From Proteiniphilum propionicum (GTDB lineage: Bacteria; Bacteroidota; Bacteroidia; Bacteroidales; Dysgonomonadaceae): a stretch of DNA of 64,000 bases. This document shows, one piece after another, positions 34,365-42,745 of the stretch (its first letter is position 1; each line of letters begins with the position of its first letter). A program made the translations under genes and the position numbers. Location: NCBI RefSeq assembly GCF_022267555.1, contig NZ_CP073586.1, positions 2,956,501 to 3,020,500 on the forward strand. Reading direction: 5' to 3'. The notes beneath the pieces were generated by a model. The model was not told the origin of the DNA. It was given only the letters and a program-made list of their open reading frames with translations, and made no database searches.

Positions 34365-35372
34365 ATGAGAAAAATATATATATTTTTACTATTGTTATTG
34401 ATTACGGCTTGTAAGAATCAAAGTGATACAAAAGTGATATCATTACCTCATCCGAAGGTTGTTACGCCTGAAGTGTTACCTGATGAACTTATTATGCAAC
34501 CACCTCTTGAGATAAAGTCATACGGAGATTATCTGTTATTTACACAACCAATGATGGGTAAGTCGCTTTTATTTTATAACAGAAAAACAGCTCATCAATT
34601 TTACTGGGGGAAAATCGGGAGTGGTCCTGATGATTTTATGTCGGCGTCTTGCATTTATCATAACTATAATGACAGCGTGATAGAAATCTATGATACGAAT
34701 TTGCGAAAAATGGTATCTTTTAAAACACATATCGAAAACGATTCAATTTCCTTAGTCTCTAAAGAGAGATTTCAAGTTAATACGGATTCAATTTCAACTT
34801 TAGGACTTCATAAGATGAATAATGGGTACTATGTGAGCCAGGCGTTATTTGGGCACGAGAATATGTTTGTTCTGTTTGATAAAGATTTGAAAATCCTTAA
34901 AACTTTTGGAGAAAGACCGATTAGAGAAATGCCTGACGAAAATTATTCATATTTATACGGATGGTTTGCCTCCATAGGCAACAAATTGTATTTTGCATCC
35001 CAGCCTACCGGATATTTAGTTTGTTATGAGATAACTGATAAAGGCAACGTCAAAAAAGAGTGGGATGCATTTTTTACTACCCCAAAATATGAAACACGTC
35101 CTGCTTTTAACTGGGCAAGGGATAATCAGCAAGGTTTTTACGATATTCAATTGAATGATAAGTATCTTTTTCTTTCATTTAGCGGTAAAACTTTTGAAAC
35201 AAATGACGTTTATCCCGAAAGTATCGTTATACTCAACCACAACGGCGAATTACAGAAACATATTAAGCTTGATGAAAACCATATATTACTGAAATTTACT
35301 TTGGTGGGGGACAGCATTTATGCTGTTGGGCTTGATCAAATGATTAAGTTTAACTGGAAGAAAGAATTATAA
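34365..35372 (+). CDS. Beta-propeller lipoprotein (TolB/BF3164-like)
   Basis: The 335-residue protein has a lipobox ending at Cys16 (LITAC). Landmarks are WGKIGSGPDDFMSAS near residue 85 and YLFLSFSGKTFETNDVYPES with SIVILNHNGELQKHI near the end. It pairs with the peptide gene at 33981. No enzymatic motif is seen. Confidence 0.77.
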   Translation: MRKIYIFLLLLLITACKNQSDTKVISLPHPKVVTPEVLPDELIMQPPLEIKSYGDYLLFTQPMMGKSLLFYNRKTAHQFYWGKIGSGPDDFMSASCIYHNYNDSVIEIYDTNLRKMVSFKTHIENDSISLVSKERFQVNTDSISTLGLHKMNNGYYVSQALFGHENMFVLFDKDLKILKTFGERPIREMPDENYSYLYGWFASIGNKLYFASQPTGYLVCYEITDKGNVKKEWDAFFTTPKYETRPAFNWARDNQQGFYDIQLNDKYLFLSFSGKTFETNDVYPESIVILNHNGELQKHIKLDENHILLKFTLVGDSIYAVGLDQMIKFNWKKEL

Positions 35373-35478
35373 CGAATTGAAAAATTTCTTTTGATTCTCA
35401 AACTTAAAGAAATGTAGAATAAAAAAAGCCTTCTAAAAAAGAGGCAGAAATCAATAGTTTTAAACAATTTTTAAAGGA

Positions 35479-35712
35479 ATGAAGAAGAAAATTCTTTCGG
35501 GCCTGTTCGTCCTCGCACTCCTTGCAACCGCAGGTTATGGAGTGAACAAAAGTATGAACGGTAATGCCAATTTGAGTGATTTGGCATTGAGTAATGTGGA
35601 GGCGTTGGCAAATGGAGAAAGTGGAGGTGATCCTTGTGGAGGGCCTAAAACTTATGGAGAATGTGAATCCAGAAATACAATAAATTGTAAAGATACTTCT
35701 GGTTGTCAATAA
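35479..35712 (+). CDS. NVEALA-family peptide precursor, four-cysteine core
   Basis: The 77-residue precursor has the leader MKKKILSGLFVLALLATAGY, NVEALA at 39-44, then NGESGG and a polar core with four cysteines (DPCGG, GECES, NCKD, GCQ). It is preceded by a short remnant of the DUF1573 end and a changed stem-loop (GCCTTC/GAGGC). Confidence 0.84.
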   Translation: MKKKILSGLFVLALLATAGYGVNKSMNGNANLSDLALSNVEALANGESGGDPCGGPKTYGECESRNTINCKDTSGCQ

Positions 35713-35726
35713 TTTATTAAATAGGA

Positions 35727-35771
35727 GAGTGAAGCTAACTTAAAATATTTTTTTGATAGTTTCACTCTTCA
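35727..35771 (+). terminator. Stem-loop after NVEALA gene
   Basis: GAGTGAAGCTA pairs with TAGTTTCACTC (10 of 11), followed by TTCAC. It lies between the peptide gene and the propeller. Confidence 0.6.
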
Positions 35772-35779
35772 CTCTTATT

Positions 35780-36895
35780 ATGAGAAATAATTATATATAT
35801 ATATGCTGTGTACTTTGTTTTATTTTTTCATGTAAAAAACAGGATGGAAAAACTGAATTTAATGTTAAAAAAGAAGTATTGCATATATCTGAAATAGAGA
35901 GGAATAATGACGTGTCAGAGTTTGTTCCTAAAGAATTTATTGAAGATAAAAAATATATAAAACTGATATCCATTCGTGACGACCATTTATTTAAGGAAAT
36001 CAATAAAATAAAAGTAGTAAATGATAAAATATTTATATTGGATGGAAGGTTAAAAAAATTATTGGTTTTTGGGTTAGATGGTGTTTCTCAATCAAAAATT
36101 GGGGAACATGGTAATGGTCCTAATCAATATATTGATATCGCTGATTTTGATATTGATTCTGAAGGCAATATATATGTTATCGATGGCATACTAGATAAGA
36201 TGTTTATATATGATTCAGACTACTCCTTGAAAGAAATCAAGACTTTGCCTTTTGAGGCGGATATTTTATGTATAACCGAAGATGGTAATATAATATTTGG
36301 TTTATCTGCTTGGAACAAAGGTGAAAATGAAGGCGCAAGTATAATTGTAACGTATAAAGATTTAAAAACTCTTGAAGTTATAGCCCATTATGATGAATTT
36401 GTTGATAATGCTTTTTGGGTCTCACATTATTCTTTTGTAAAGACAAAAAATAACATCATTTATAACAAACCTATTAACAATAATATTCTTCTATTCTCCA
36501 AAAAAGGGAAACTAGAACAAATAATAGAATTTGATTTCGGGAAAAAGAATGTTCCCTTGAAAGAAAGAAAAGATATTGAAAGAAATCTAATAAAATTCAA
36601 CAATTACAATTTGCTAAAATGGTTAACTGTAGTTGACGATAATTTTTTTATTGGAACTTTTTGGGAGAACAGAGAAACAAAATCTTTTTTTATTGATCGT
36701 AATAAAAATGAAATGTTTGTTTCAAAATCTACAATTGATAGAGACATTGGAAATGTTGCGAGTTTTGACGAAGGATTGCTTGTTAAATTTTTTATTCCGG
36801 GAAGTGATAGGTCAGAGGAAGGTGATTTACCCTTAGATGTAAAAGAACATCTTGGAAATGGAGAATTTGCTTTGGCTATTTATTATTTAAAGTGA
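35780..36895 (+). CDS. 6-bladed beta-propeller lipoprotein (DUF5128-like)
   Basis: The 371-residue protein has a lipobox ending at Cys18 (FIFSC) from ATG 35780. LVFGLDGVSQSKIGEHGNGPNQYIDIADFDIDSEG is the classical 6-bladed propeller region, followed by NIYVIDGILDKMFIYD. This subfamily differs from the BF3164-like propeller at 34365, so both kinds can follow NVEALA genes. Confidence 0.8.
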   Translation: MRNNYIYICCVLCFIFSCKKQDGKTEFNVKKEVLHISEIERNNDVSEFVPKEFIEDKKYIKLISIRDDHLFKEINKIKVVNDKIFILDGRLKKLLVFGLDGVSQSKIGEHGNGPNQYIDIADFDIDSEGNIYVIDGILDKMFIYDSDYSLKEIKTLPFEADILCITEDGNIIFGLSAWNKGENEGASIIVTYKDLKTLEVIAHYDEFVDNAFWVSHYSFVKTKNNIIYNKPINNNILLFSKKGKLEQIIEFDFGKKNVPLKERKDIERNLIKFNNYNLLKWLTVVDDNFFIGTFWENRETKSFFIDRNKNEMFVSKSTIDRDIGNVASFDEGLLVKFFIPGSDRSEEGDLPLDVKEHLGNGEFALAIYYLK

Positions 36896-36929
36896 TGACA
36901 TCTTTGACAATTAATGATCAATTTTATAC

Positions 36930-37094
36930 ACGCATATTGATCATGAGAAAAAGTCGGTACATCCGGATAGTACAACAACTGTCAATATAACGTACAATTC
37001 CGACAATTGAGGGTATTTCAATAAAACCGTTTCAGTGTATGGCAATATGGATAATTCAGCACTGATTATACGACTAAAAGGGAATATAGAATAA
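36930..37094 (+). pseudogene. DUF1573 3' tail with a stop
   Basis: The frame reads THIDHEKKSVHPDSTTTVNI, a stop at the place of DDRGYF, then NKTVSVYGNMDNSALIIRL to the end GNIE. It is a decayed end of the thioredoxin/DUF1573 gene just before another NVEALA gene. Confidence 0.72.
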
Positions 37095-37156
37095 AAACCC
37101 TCTGTAAAAGAGGTGATTTAATAAATCTTTATTAACAATTTAATTTTTATTTATAG

Positions 37157-37390
37157 AAGAAGAAAATTCTTTCGGGCCTGTTCGCCCTCGCACTCCTGGC
37201 AACCGCAGGTTTCGGAGTGAACAAAAGTATGAACGGTAATGCCGATCTGAGTGATTTGGCGTTGGCGAATGTGGAGGCATTGGCGCAAAGTAAAATCGGC
37301 AATGGAAGATGGATTGTGACAGTTTATTCTCCGAGCCATTGGAGATGTGATCCTAATGGTGGTGCCAGCTGTCCTGGAACTCCATGGTAA
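37157..37390 (+). pseudogene. NVEALA gene that lost its start codon
   Basis: From KKKILSGLFALALLATAGF through ANVEALAQSK and a two-cysteine core to TAA the frame is intact. The ATG of the other copies is replaced by TAG in frame (37154-37156). The first ATG is well inside the leader. The gene is probably dead unless a non-standard start is used. Its propeller at 37535 is intact. Confidence 0.7.
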
Positions 37391-37410
37391 TCCATAAATA
37401 GAGGGAACGT

Positions 37411-37505
37411 TTAATCATTCTGTTTTGAGGATGATTATAAAAACGGAATGATTAACTTGTATTTTAAATGGAAAGAGAATTAAAGTATATATTCTCTTTC
37501 CATTT
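37411..37505 (+). terminator. Two stem-loops before a propeller gene
   Basis: TTAATCATTCTGTTTT pairs with AAAACGGAATGATTAA (37411-37455). Then AAATGGAAAGAGAAT pairs perfectly with ATTCTCTTTCCATTT (37466-37505). They lie between the dead NVEALA gene and the propeller. Confidence 0.65.
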
Positions 37506-37534
37506 GATAAGTTTAAAACAAAAAACAGATTTAT

Positions 37535-38587
37535 ATGAAACTTAATATGAGATTATTAAAAGTCAGTGTGGCTTGTATAATGATGTCACTAATGATATTA
37601 TCCTGCACAAAAAGAGGTTCAGATATGAAATCCGGTAAGATTAGTGTAAGTCTTGATGATGCCCTGCCATTGAAGGAGGCGGCATTATCTATTGATGTAC
37701 TTATGTTAAATGATTCCCTGTCAAGTCATTTCCCCGGAAATATAACCAAACTTGAATGGATGGGAGATTCGATACTGATTCTGGACTCATGGAAGGATCC
37801 TGGTCTTTATCTGTATGATTCGGAAGGTGCGCTTGTGAATTCATATACTAAAAGAGGGAATGGGCCGAATGAATTTGTTAGTATTGTAGATTTCAACGTC
37901 ATACCTTCAGGAGTAGTGCTTCTTGATACCTATTCTACCTCTCAGCGAATATATTTGGATCAGAATTTCACATTCCTATATAAAGACGATGCCGAGGCTC
38001 AAGCGAATCATTTCTTCTGTGAGAGTGGCAACTCTGGCGGTGTGTGGTATGACCGTGGTAATGTGGCGTATGGTTCGAATAAGGATAAGCTGATATATGT
38101 GGATGGAGACTCCAGAAAACCAGTCTTGCCAGTGCCTCGCGAAGTAGAGAATGTGACATTTGCAAGCTATAATGTGTTTGCCAGAGTTTCGAATGATACC
38201 ATTTTGTACTTGCCAGCTGTTGAACCGAGAATTTATAAATGTCATGGTGGACAGGCCGAAGTGCTTTGTGAACTGGATTTTAATAATTTGTGGCCTGATT
38301 TTTCGGATGTAAAAAAAGATAACCCGCTGGATTTAATGCGCAGTATCGCAGAAGATGGAAAGATTTATTCCACAAATATGCTTTCGGATGGTAACGATGT
38401 GGCTGTTTCTTTTTTCTGTAAAGATGATTTTTATGTGATGAAATTCAGATATGATGACCTGTCAGCTCATAAATTGTTTAAAGTCGATAAGAATACGTTG
38501 GAATCTTTAGGCACTTTGGTTTCCATGAAAGACGGCTGTCTTTTTTTGGGTGAACCTGGAAAACTTCTGAAGATAAGGGTGGATTAA
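37535..38587 (+). CDS. 6-bladed beta-propeller lipoprotein (DUF5128-like)
   Basis: The 350-residue protein has a lipobox ending at Cys24 (MILSC). LYDSEGALVNSYTKRGNGPNEFVSIVDFNVIPSG holds the GNGPNEF signature, and the C-terminal SMKDGCLFLGEPGKLLKI closes the last blade. Its codon usage is a little richer in GC than its neighbours. It follows the start-less NVEALA gene and precedes the transglutaminase-like operon. Confidence 0.78.
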   Translation: MKLNMRLLKVSVACIMMSLMILSCTKRGSDMKSGKISVSLDDALPLKEAALSIDVLMLNDSLSSHFPGNITKLEWMGDSILILDSWKDPGLYLYDSEGALVNSYTKRGNGPNEFVSIVDFNVIPSGVVLLDTYSTSQRIYLDQNFTFLYKDDAEAQANHFFCESGNSGGVWYDRGNVAYGSNKDKLIYVDGDSRKPVLPVPREVENVTFASYNVFARVSNDTILYLPAVEPRIYKCHGGQAEVLCELDFNNLWPDFSDVKKDNPLDLMRSIAEDGKIYSTNMLSDGNDVAVSFFCKDDFYVMKFRYDDLSAHKLFKVDKNTLESLGTLVSMKDGCLFLGEPGKLLKIRVD

Positions 38588-38735
38588 AGTAAAATTAAAA
38601 TTTACCGGTATGACACTTAACTTCGATTATCACGATATTAAGTGGATCAACAACGAAGTTTATGCTCTTTTCTCCGGACGTTCCAGAGAATTCCCTTTAT
38701 TTATTACCCTTATCTATTATAGAAACAGCGTTATA

Positions 38736-40718
38736 ATGAAAATAAGATTATTATCTGTAATACTTTGTATAGTTACAATTTTTAGTTGTCAGGACAATAA
38801 AGGAAATGCTCTTATAAAGAAAACTTTAATCCTGTCGGGCAATAACAAAGGTAATTTAGAAAAAGTATTGTCCAACTCAGAGTGGAACAATCTTCAATCT
38901 GAAGCTGCTAAATTTCTTATCGTGAATATGGAATCATCCTTTTCATTTGATACTACTAATTTGTGCAAATACAGACCTTTGTTATACGAATTGGATTCAT
39001 TACGACAAACCATAGGCAATCAACGAGCTCTTAACATTATCAATCAAAAGTGGAATAAAGCAAACTTTGATCCCTCATTTTCGGAAATTTACTCCACCAA
39101 AACACCAGATATTCAAACTATAACTTCCGATTATCTGATAAATGATATTAAACAGGCATTTGAGAGTTGGGAAAACTCCATCTTCAAAGACAGCATAAAT
39201 TACGACTCATTTCAACAATACATTTTACCGTACCGCATAAAAAACGGTTATATTATTGAAGATTGGCGGAGTTATTTTAGAGAACGGTTTAAGACACATT
39301 ATAATAAATATATATCTCCGGTTGAAATGGTTGATTCCGTCATGGAGCTCATTAATGATTATCAGGTCAACTGGGTACCCATTTCCAACTATCCATTTAT
39401 CTGTTTGTCGGATTATGAAAAGGCTAAGATGTCGAAATGCCCCGAAAGGTGCTGGTTCAATGCCATGCTTTTCCGCTCGTTGGGATTGCCTTGCACCATT
39501 GATTATGTACCGGCTTGGGGAAACAGAAACAGCGGACACGAATGGAACACCATCCTAATTAACGGTAAAACCTATCCGTTTGAATCAACAGGAGGTAGAG
39601 GCAAATGGAAACCAAAGCAGGTTTATAATAATGAATGGGTGGATGAATATTGGATGAAGTCAAGACTGCCCAAAGTTTTTAGATATACCTATGAAATAAA
39701 CCAGAAAGGACCGGATACAGAAGATGCCCCCCCTCTATTCAAACAACGAAATTACGCGGATGTTTCAGCGGAATATTTTAAAACAACCGATATTGCGGTT
39801 GAAAATAAATATGCAAAATCGGCAAAAAACGAATATGCCTATTTATGCGTATTCAACGAGGATAAATGGAAGCCCGTGCATTGGGGCAAAAAAATAAAAC
39901 GAAACAAATACGAGTTCGAAAAAATGGGACGAAATATCGCCTATTTACCTGTCTTTTACAACAATGGGCTTATTACTCCCATCAACGACGCTTTTATTCT
40001 CGATTCATTAGGTCATATAAAATATTTAAAGCCCGATACATTAAATCCGGAAAAAATAAATGTCATCCGCAAGTATTTAACGCGTCCCGATTTGGATTTC
40101 TGGCTTGAATGGAATTTAGGCTCTTATTTTGAAGTTGCTCCCGATAGGCGCTTTAAAAATAAAAAAAACATATTTGTTATTGATGAATTGGAAATGTACC
40201 CAACAATCTATCATTTAAAAGAGCCCATAAATACTCGTTTTTTACGCTATGTGTTCTCCAATAACTACGATTGTTTGGCGGAGCTATATTTTTACTCAAA
40301 GGATAGCAAAGGCGACCTCACAAGAATTGAGGATAAGAAAATAATATCGGAAATATTACTGGATACCGTCCAGACAGCCAAACTCTTTGATGACAATATT
40401 CTTAGTTTCGCCTCATTCCCTAAGCCCAAAAACAAAGCAACACCTTTGTGGATAGGATTTGATTTTGGAAAGGAAATTACCATTGACGCGTTGGGAATTT
40501 GTCCCCGAAATGATAAAAACAACATCATAAAAGATTTGGATTACGAATTGTTTTATTGGGATAGGAGATGGGTTTCGCTGGGTGTGAAAACAGCAGAAGA
40601 TTATTATCTTGTCTTTAATAATGTTCCACAAGATGCGCTATTGTATGTGAAATGTACAACAGAAGGAAAAGAAAACAGGATATTTACGTATGAGAAAAAT
40701 CGGCAGGTATGGTGGTAG
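38736..40718 (+). CDS. Transglutaminase-like lipoprotein with C-terminal discoidin-like region
   Basis: The 660-residue protein starts at ATG 38736, giving a lipobox ending at Cys18 (TIFSC). The transglutaminase-like core has Cys239 in PERCWFNAMLFRSLGLP and His268 in RNSGHEWNTI, the first two members of a Cys-His-Asp triad. The C-terminal third is beta-rich (ITIDALGICPRNDKNNI, then ELFYWDRRWVSLG), like galactose-binding/discoidin folds. It could crosslink, hydrolyse or bind peptides or cell-wall material. The 42 extra residues of the frame from 38610 look like the end of a lost propeller. It overlaps nothing and runs 2 bp before its paralogue. Confidence 0.75.
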   Translation: MKIRLLSVILCIVTIFSCQDNKGNALIKKTLILSGNNKGNLEKVLSNSEWNNLQSEAAKFLIVNMESSFSFDTTNLCKYRPLLYELDSLRQTIGNQRALNIINQKWNKANFDPSFSEIYSTKTPDIQTITSDYLINDIKQAFESWENSIFKDSINYDSFQQYILPYRIKNGYIIEDWRSYFRERFKTHYNKYISPVEMVDSVMELINDYQVNWVPISNYPFICLSDYEKAKMSKCPERCWFNAMLFRSLGLPCTIDYVPAWGNRNSGHEWNTILINGKTYPFESTGGRGKWKPKQVYNNEWVDEYWMKSRLPKVFRYTYEINQKGPDTEDAPPLFKQRNYADVSAEYFKTTDIAVENKYAKSAKNEYAYLCVFNEDKWKPVHWGKKIKRNKYEFEKMGRNIAYLPVFYNNGLITPINDAFILDSLGHIKYLKPDTLNPEKINVIRKYLTRPDLDFWLEWNLGSYFEVAPDRRFKNKKNIFVIDELEMYPTIYHLKEPINTRFLRYVFSNNYDCLAELYFYSKDSKGDLTRIEDKKIISEILLDTVQTAKLFDDNILSFASFPKPKNKATPLWIGFDFGKEITIDALGICPRNDKNNIIKDLDYELFYWDRRWVSLGVKTAEDYYLVFNNVPQDALLYVKCTTEGKENRIFTYEKNRQVWW

Positions 40719-40720
40719 GT

Positions 40721-42745
40721 ATGATAAAAAAGTTATTTAAATATACATTTCTTTTCGGATATACAACCTTCGGCTTGTTGCTTTTCGGGGGATGTGTCTC
40801 CGATGCAAGCCGTTCAATGAAAAATTGCCTCGAACTTGCCGGAAACAATAGAAAAGAATTGGAAAAAGTACTTGACCATTATAAAGATGATATTTTAAAG
40901 CTTAAAGCCGCCAGATTCCTTATAACAAATATGTACGGATCTTTTTCTCAAAACAGGGAGATATTAAACTTATGTGCTCCTTTTTATGGTGAATATGGTG
41001 CGTTGGCCAAGGAATACAATTATACCATGAACGCGGATAGAGGAAGAAAAATCGACAGCCTCTGGCACACTTTTTCTACCCGGAATCCGCAATTGCGCAA
41101 CTTGCCCCTTCAATTGGACTTGGAAACCATATCAGCCGGACAACTGATTTCCGAGATTGATCTGGCTTTCAAGGCGTGGCAAGAAAACGTGTATAGTAAA
41201 GACTGTAACTTTGACGAATTCTGTGAGTATATCCTTCCATATAGGCGATCAAATGGGTTGATAATTGATAACGCGCGGGAAAAGTTTTATAACAGGCACA
41301 AAGAGCAATATTTTACACAACCCGGAAATGATATGATAAACGAAGCCGATTCGTTGCTCTATGAATACCGGCATCTTACACACTCCCAATTTTGGGGTAC
41401 GCAAATTCCTGTTCCCTCCGCATCCACTTTCGAATACCTCCGCCACGGGTTGTGCGAACACCGTTGCTGGTACAACTCGCTGCTGTTTTCCTCCTTGGGT
41501 ATGGCGGTTGCCGTGGATTTTGTACCCGCTTGGGGAAACCGGAATAATAATCATACCTGGAACGTATTGATTAAGGGCGGGAAATCTTATGCTTTTGAAC
41601 CGTTTTGGGATAATGACAGATGGAAATACAAACAAATTTACAACAACGAAACATTTGATTATGATTGGGGGCGTTTCAGGTTAGCTAAAGTATATCGACA
41701 ATCTTTTAAGAACTTTCCCGAAGGTCCGATTACCGATAAAAAAGTACATCCGGACGATATTCCTCAGCTTTTTAGAAACATCAAAAAAAAGGATGTATCA
41801 CACGAATATTTTGATACAGTTAATGTAACAGTTCGTTTGTCTGAAACACCCAAAAACACTCACTTTGCATATTTGTGTGTGTGGAACTTTCAAAACTGGC
41901 AACCCGTGCAATGGGGAAAAATTAAAAATGAGAAAGTTGTTTTTGAAGGCATGGGAAAAGATGTGGTCTATTTGCCGTGCTATTATATAAATGGGAATTT
42001 AACCTACGCGGGAAGTCCCTTCTTGTTAAATCAAGAAGGAGACATAGAATACTTTGATTCAAATATACACAATAAAGAGGATCTTTATGTTAAACATTAT
42101 GCCGGTGCACCACTTCATTATGGCAATAAATGGAATAATATAAGCATAAGCCAAACTATCATCGTGGGCAGCAACAATTTAGCATTCAAGCCATCCGACA
42201 CTCTTTGTGTTTTCCCTGATTCAATAGAAATATATGGCGACAAATTAAGATTGTCATTAAATAAAAGCGTTAGATATTTGCGCATTACTTTACCTTATAA
42301 AAAAATTGCCTTTAGCGACTTATCTTTTTATTATAATGAAAATGGGGTAGAAAAGAAAATAGAAAAAATTAAGTTCATAAATCCACCAGATATAACACAG
42401 AACGGAGAAAGTGTTGAAAATATATTTGATAAATATAAAGCGACAGGGTACAAAAAAGAAATCAATAAGGATTTCGTTGATGTTGATTTAAGTGGAAATT
42501 ATATTATCACCGCTATTCATTTTACACCTTATTTTGAAGCAGGATTAAAGGAGAATTTGGAGTTTGAGTTGTTTTATTGGAACAACGGATGGGAGTCGCT
42601 CGGCAAACAAAAGGGTTCGAATAAACATGTTGTTTTTAAGGATGTTCCGAAAAACGCATTATTTATTTTAAAACATCCGGATAGAAACAACAGGCCGGGG
42701 TCAAGGCCTTTTATTCATAGGAACAATGAAGTTTTATGGCATTAA
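40721..42745 (+). CDS. Transglutaminase-like lipoprotein, paralogue
   Basis: The 674-residue protein has a lipobox ending at Cys25 (LFGGC). Cys249 in EHRCWYNSLLFSSLGMA and His278 in RNNNHTWNVLI match the catalytic residues of the preceding gene, and VPAWGNRN lies between them in both. The C-terminal ELFYWNNGWESLG repeats the discoidin-like end. Tandem paralogues with the same order suggest a duplicated enzyme pair acting at the cell surface. The substrate is unknown. Confidence 0.75.
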   Translation: MIKKLFKYTFLFGYTTFGLLLFGGCVSDASRSMKNCLELAGNNRKELEKVLDHYKDDILKLKAARFLITNMYGSFSQNREILNLCAPFYGEYGALAKEYNYTMNADRGRKIDSLWHTFSTRNPQLRNLPLQLDLETISAGQLISEIDLAFKAWQENVYSKDCNFDEFCEYILPYRRSNGLIIDNAREKFYNRHKEQYFTQPGNDMINEADSLLYEYRHLTHSQFWGTQIPVPSASTFEYLRHGLCEHRCWYNSLLFSSLGMAVAVDFVPAWGNRNNNHTWNVLIKGGKSYAFEPFWDNDRWKYKQIYNNETFDYDWGRFRLAKVYRQSFKNFPEGPITDKKVHPDDIPQLFRNIKKKDVSHEYFDTVNVTVRLSETPKNTHFAYLCVWNFQNWQPVQWGKIKNEKVVFEGMGKDVVYLPCYYINGNLTYAGSPFLLNQEGDIEYFDSNIHNKEDLYVKHYAGAPLHYGNKWNNISISQTIIVGSNNLAFKPSDTLCVFPDSIEIYGDKLRLSLNKSVRYLRITLPYKKIAFSDLSFYYNENGVEKKIEKIKFINPPDITQNGESVENIFDKYKATGYKKEINKDFVDVDLSGNYIITAIHFTPYFEAGLKENLEFELFYWNNGWESLGKQKGSNKHVVFKDVPKNALFILKHPDRNNRPGSRPFIHRNNEVLWH

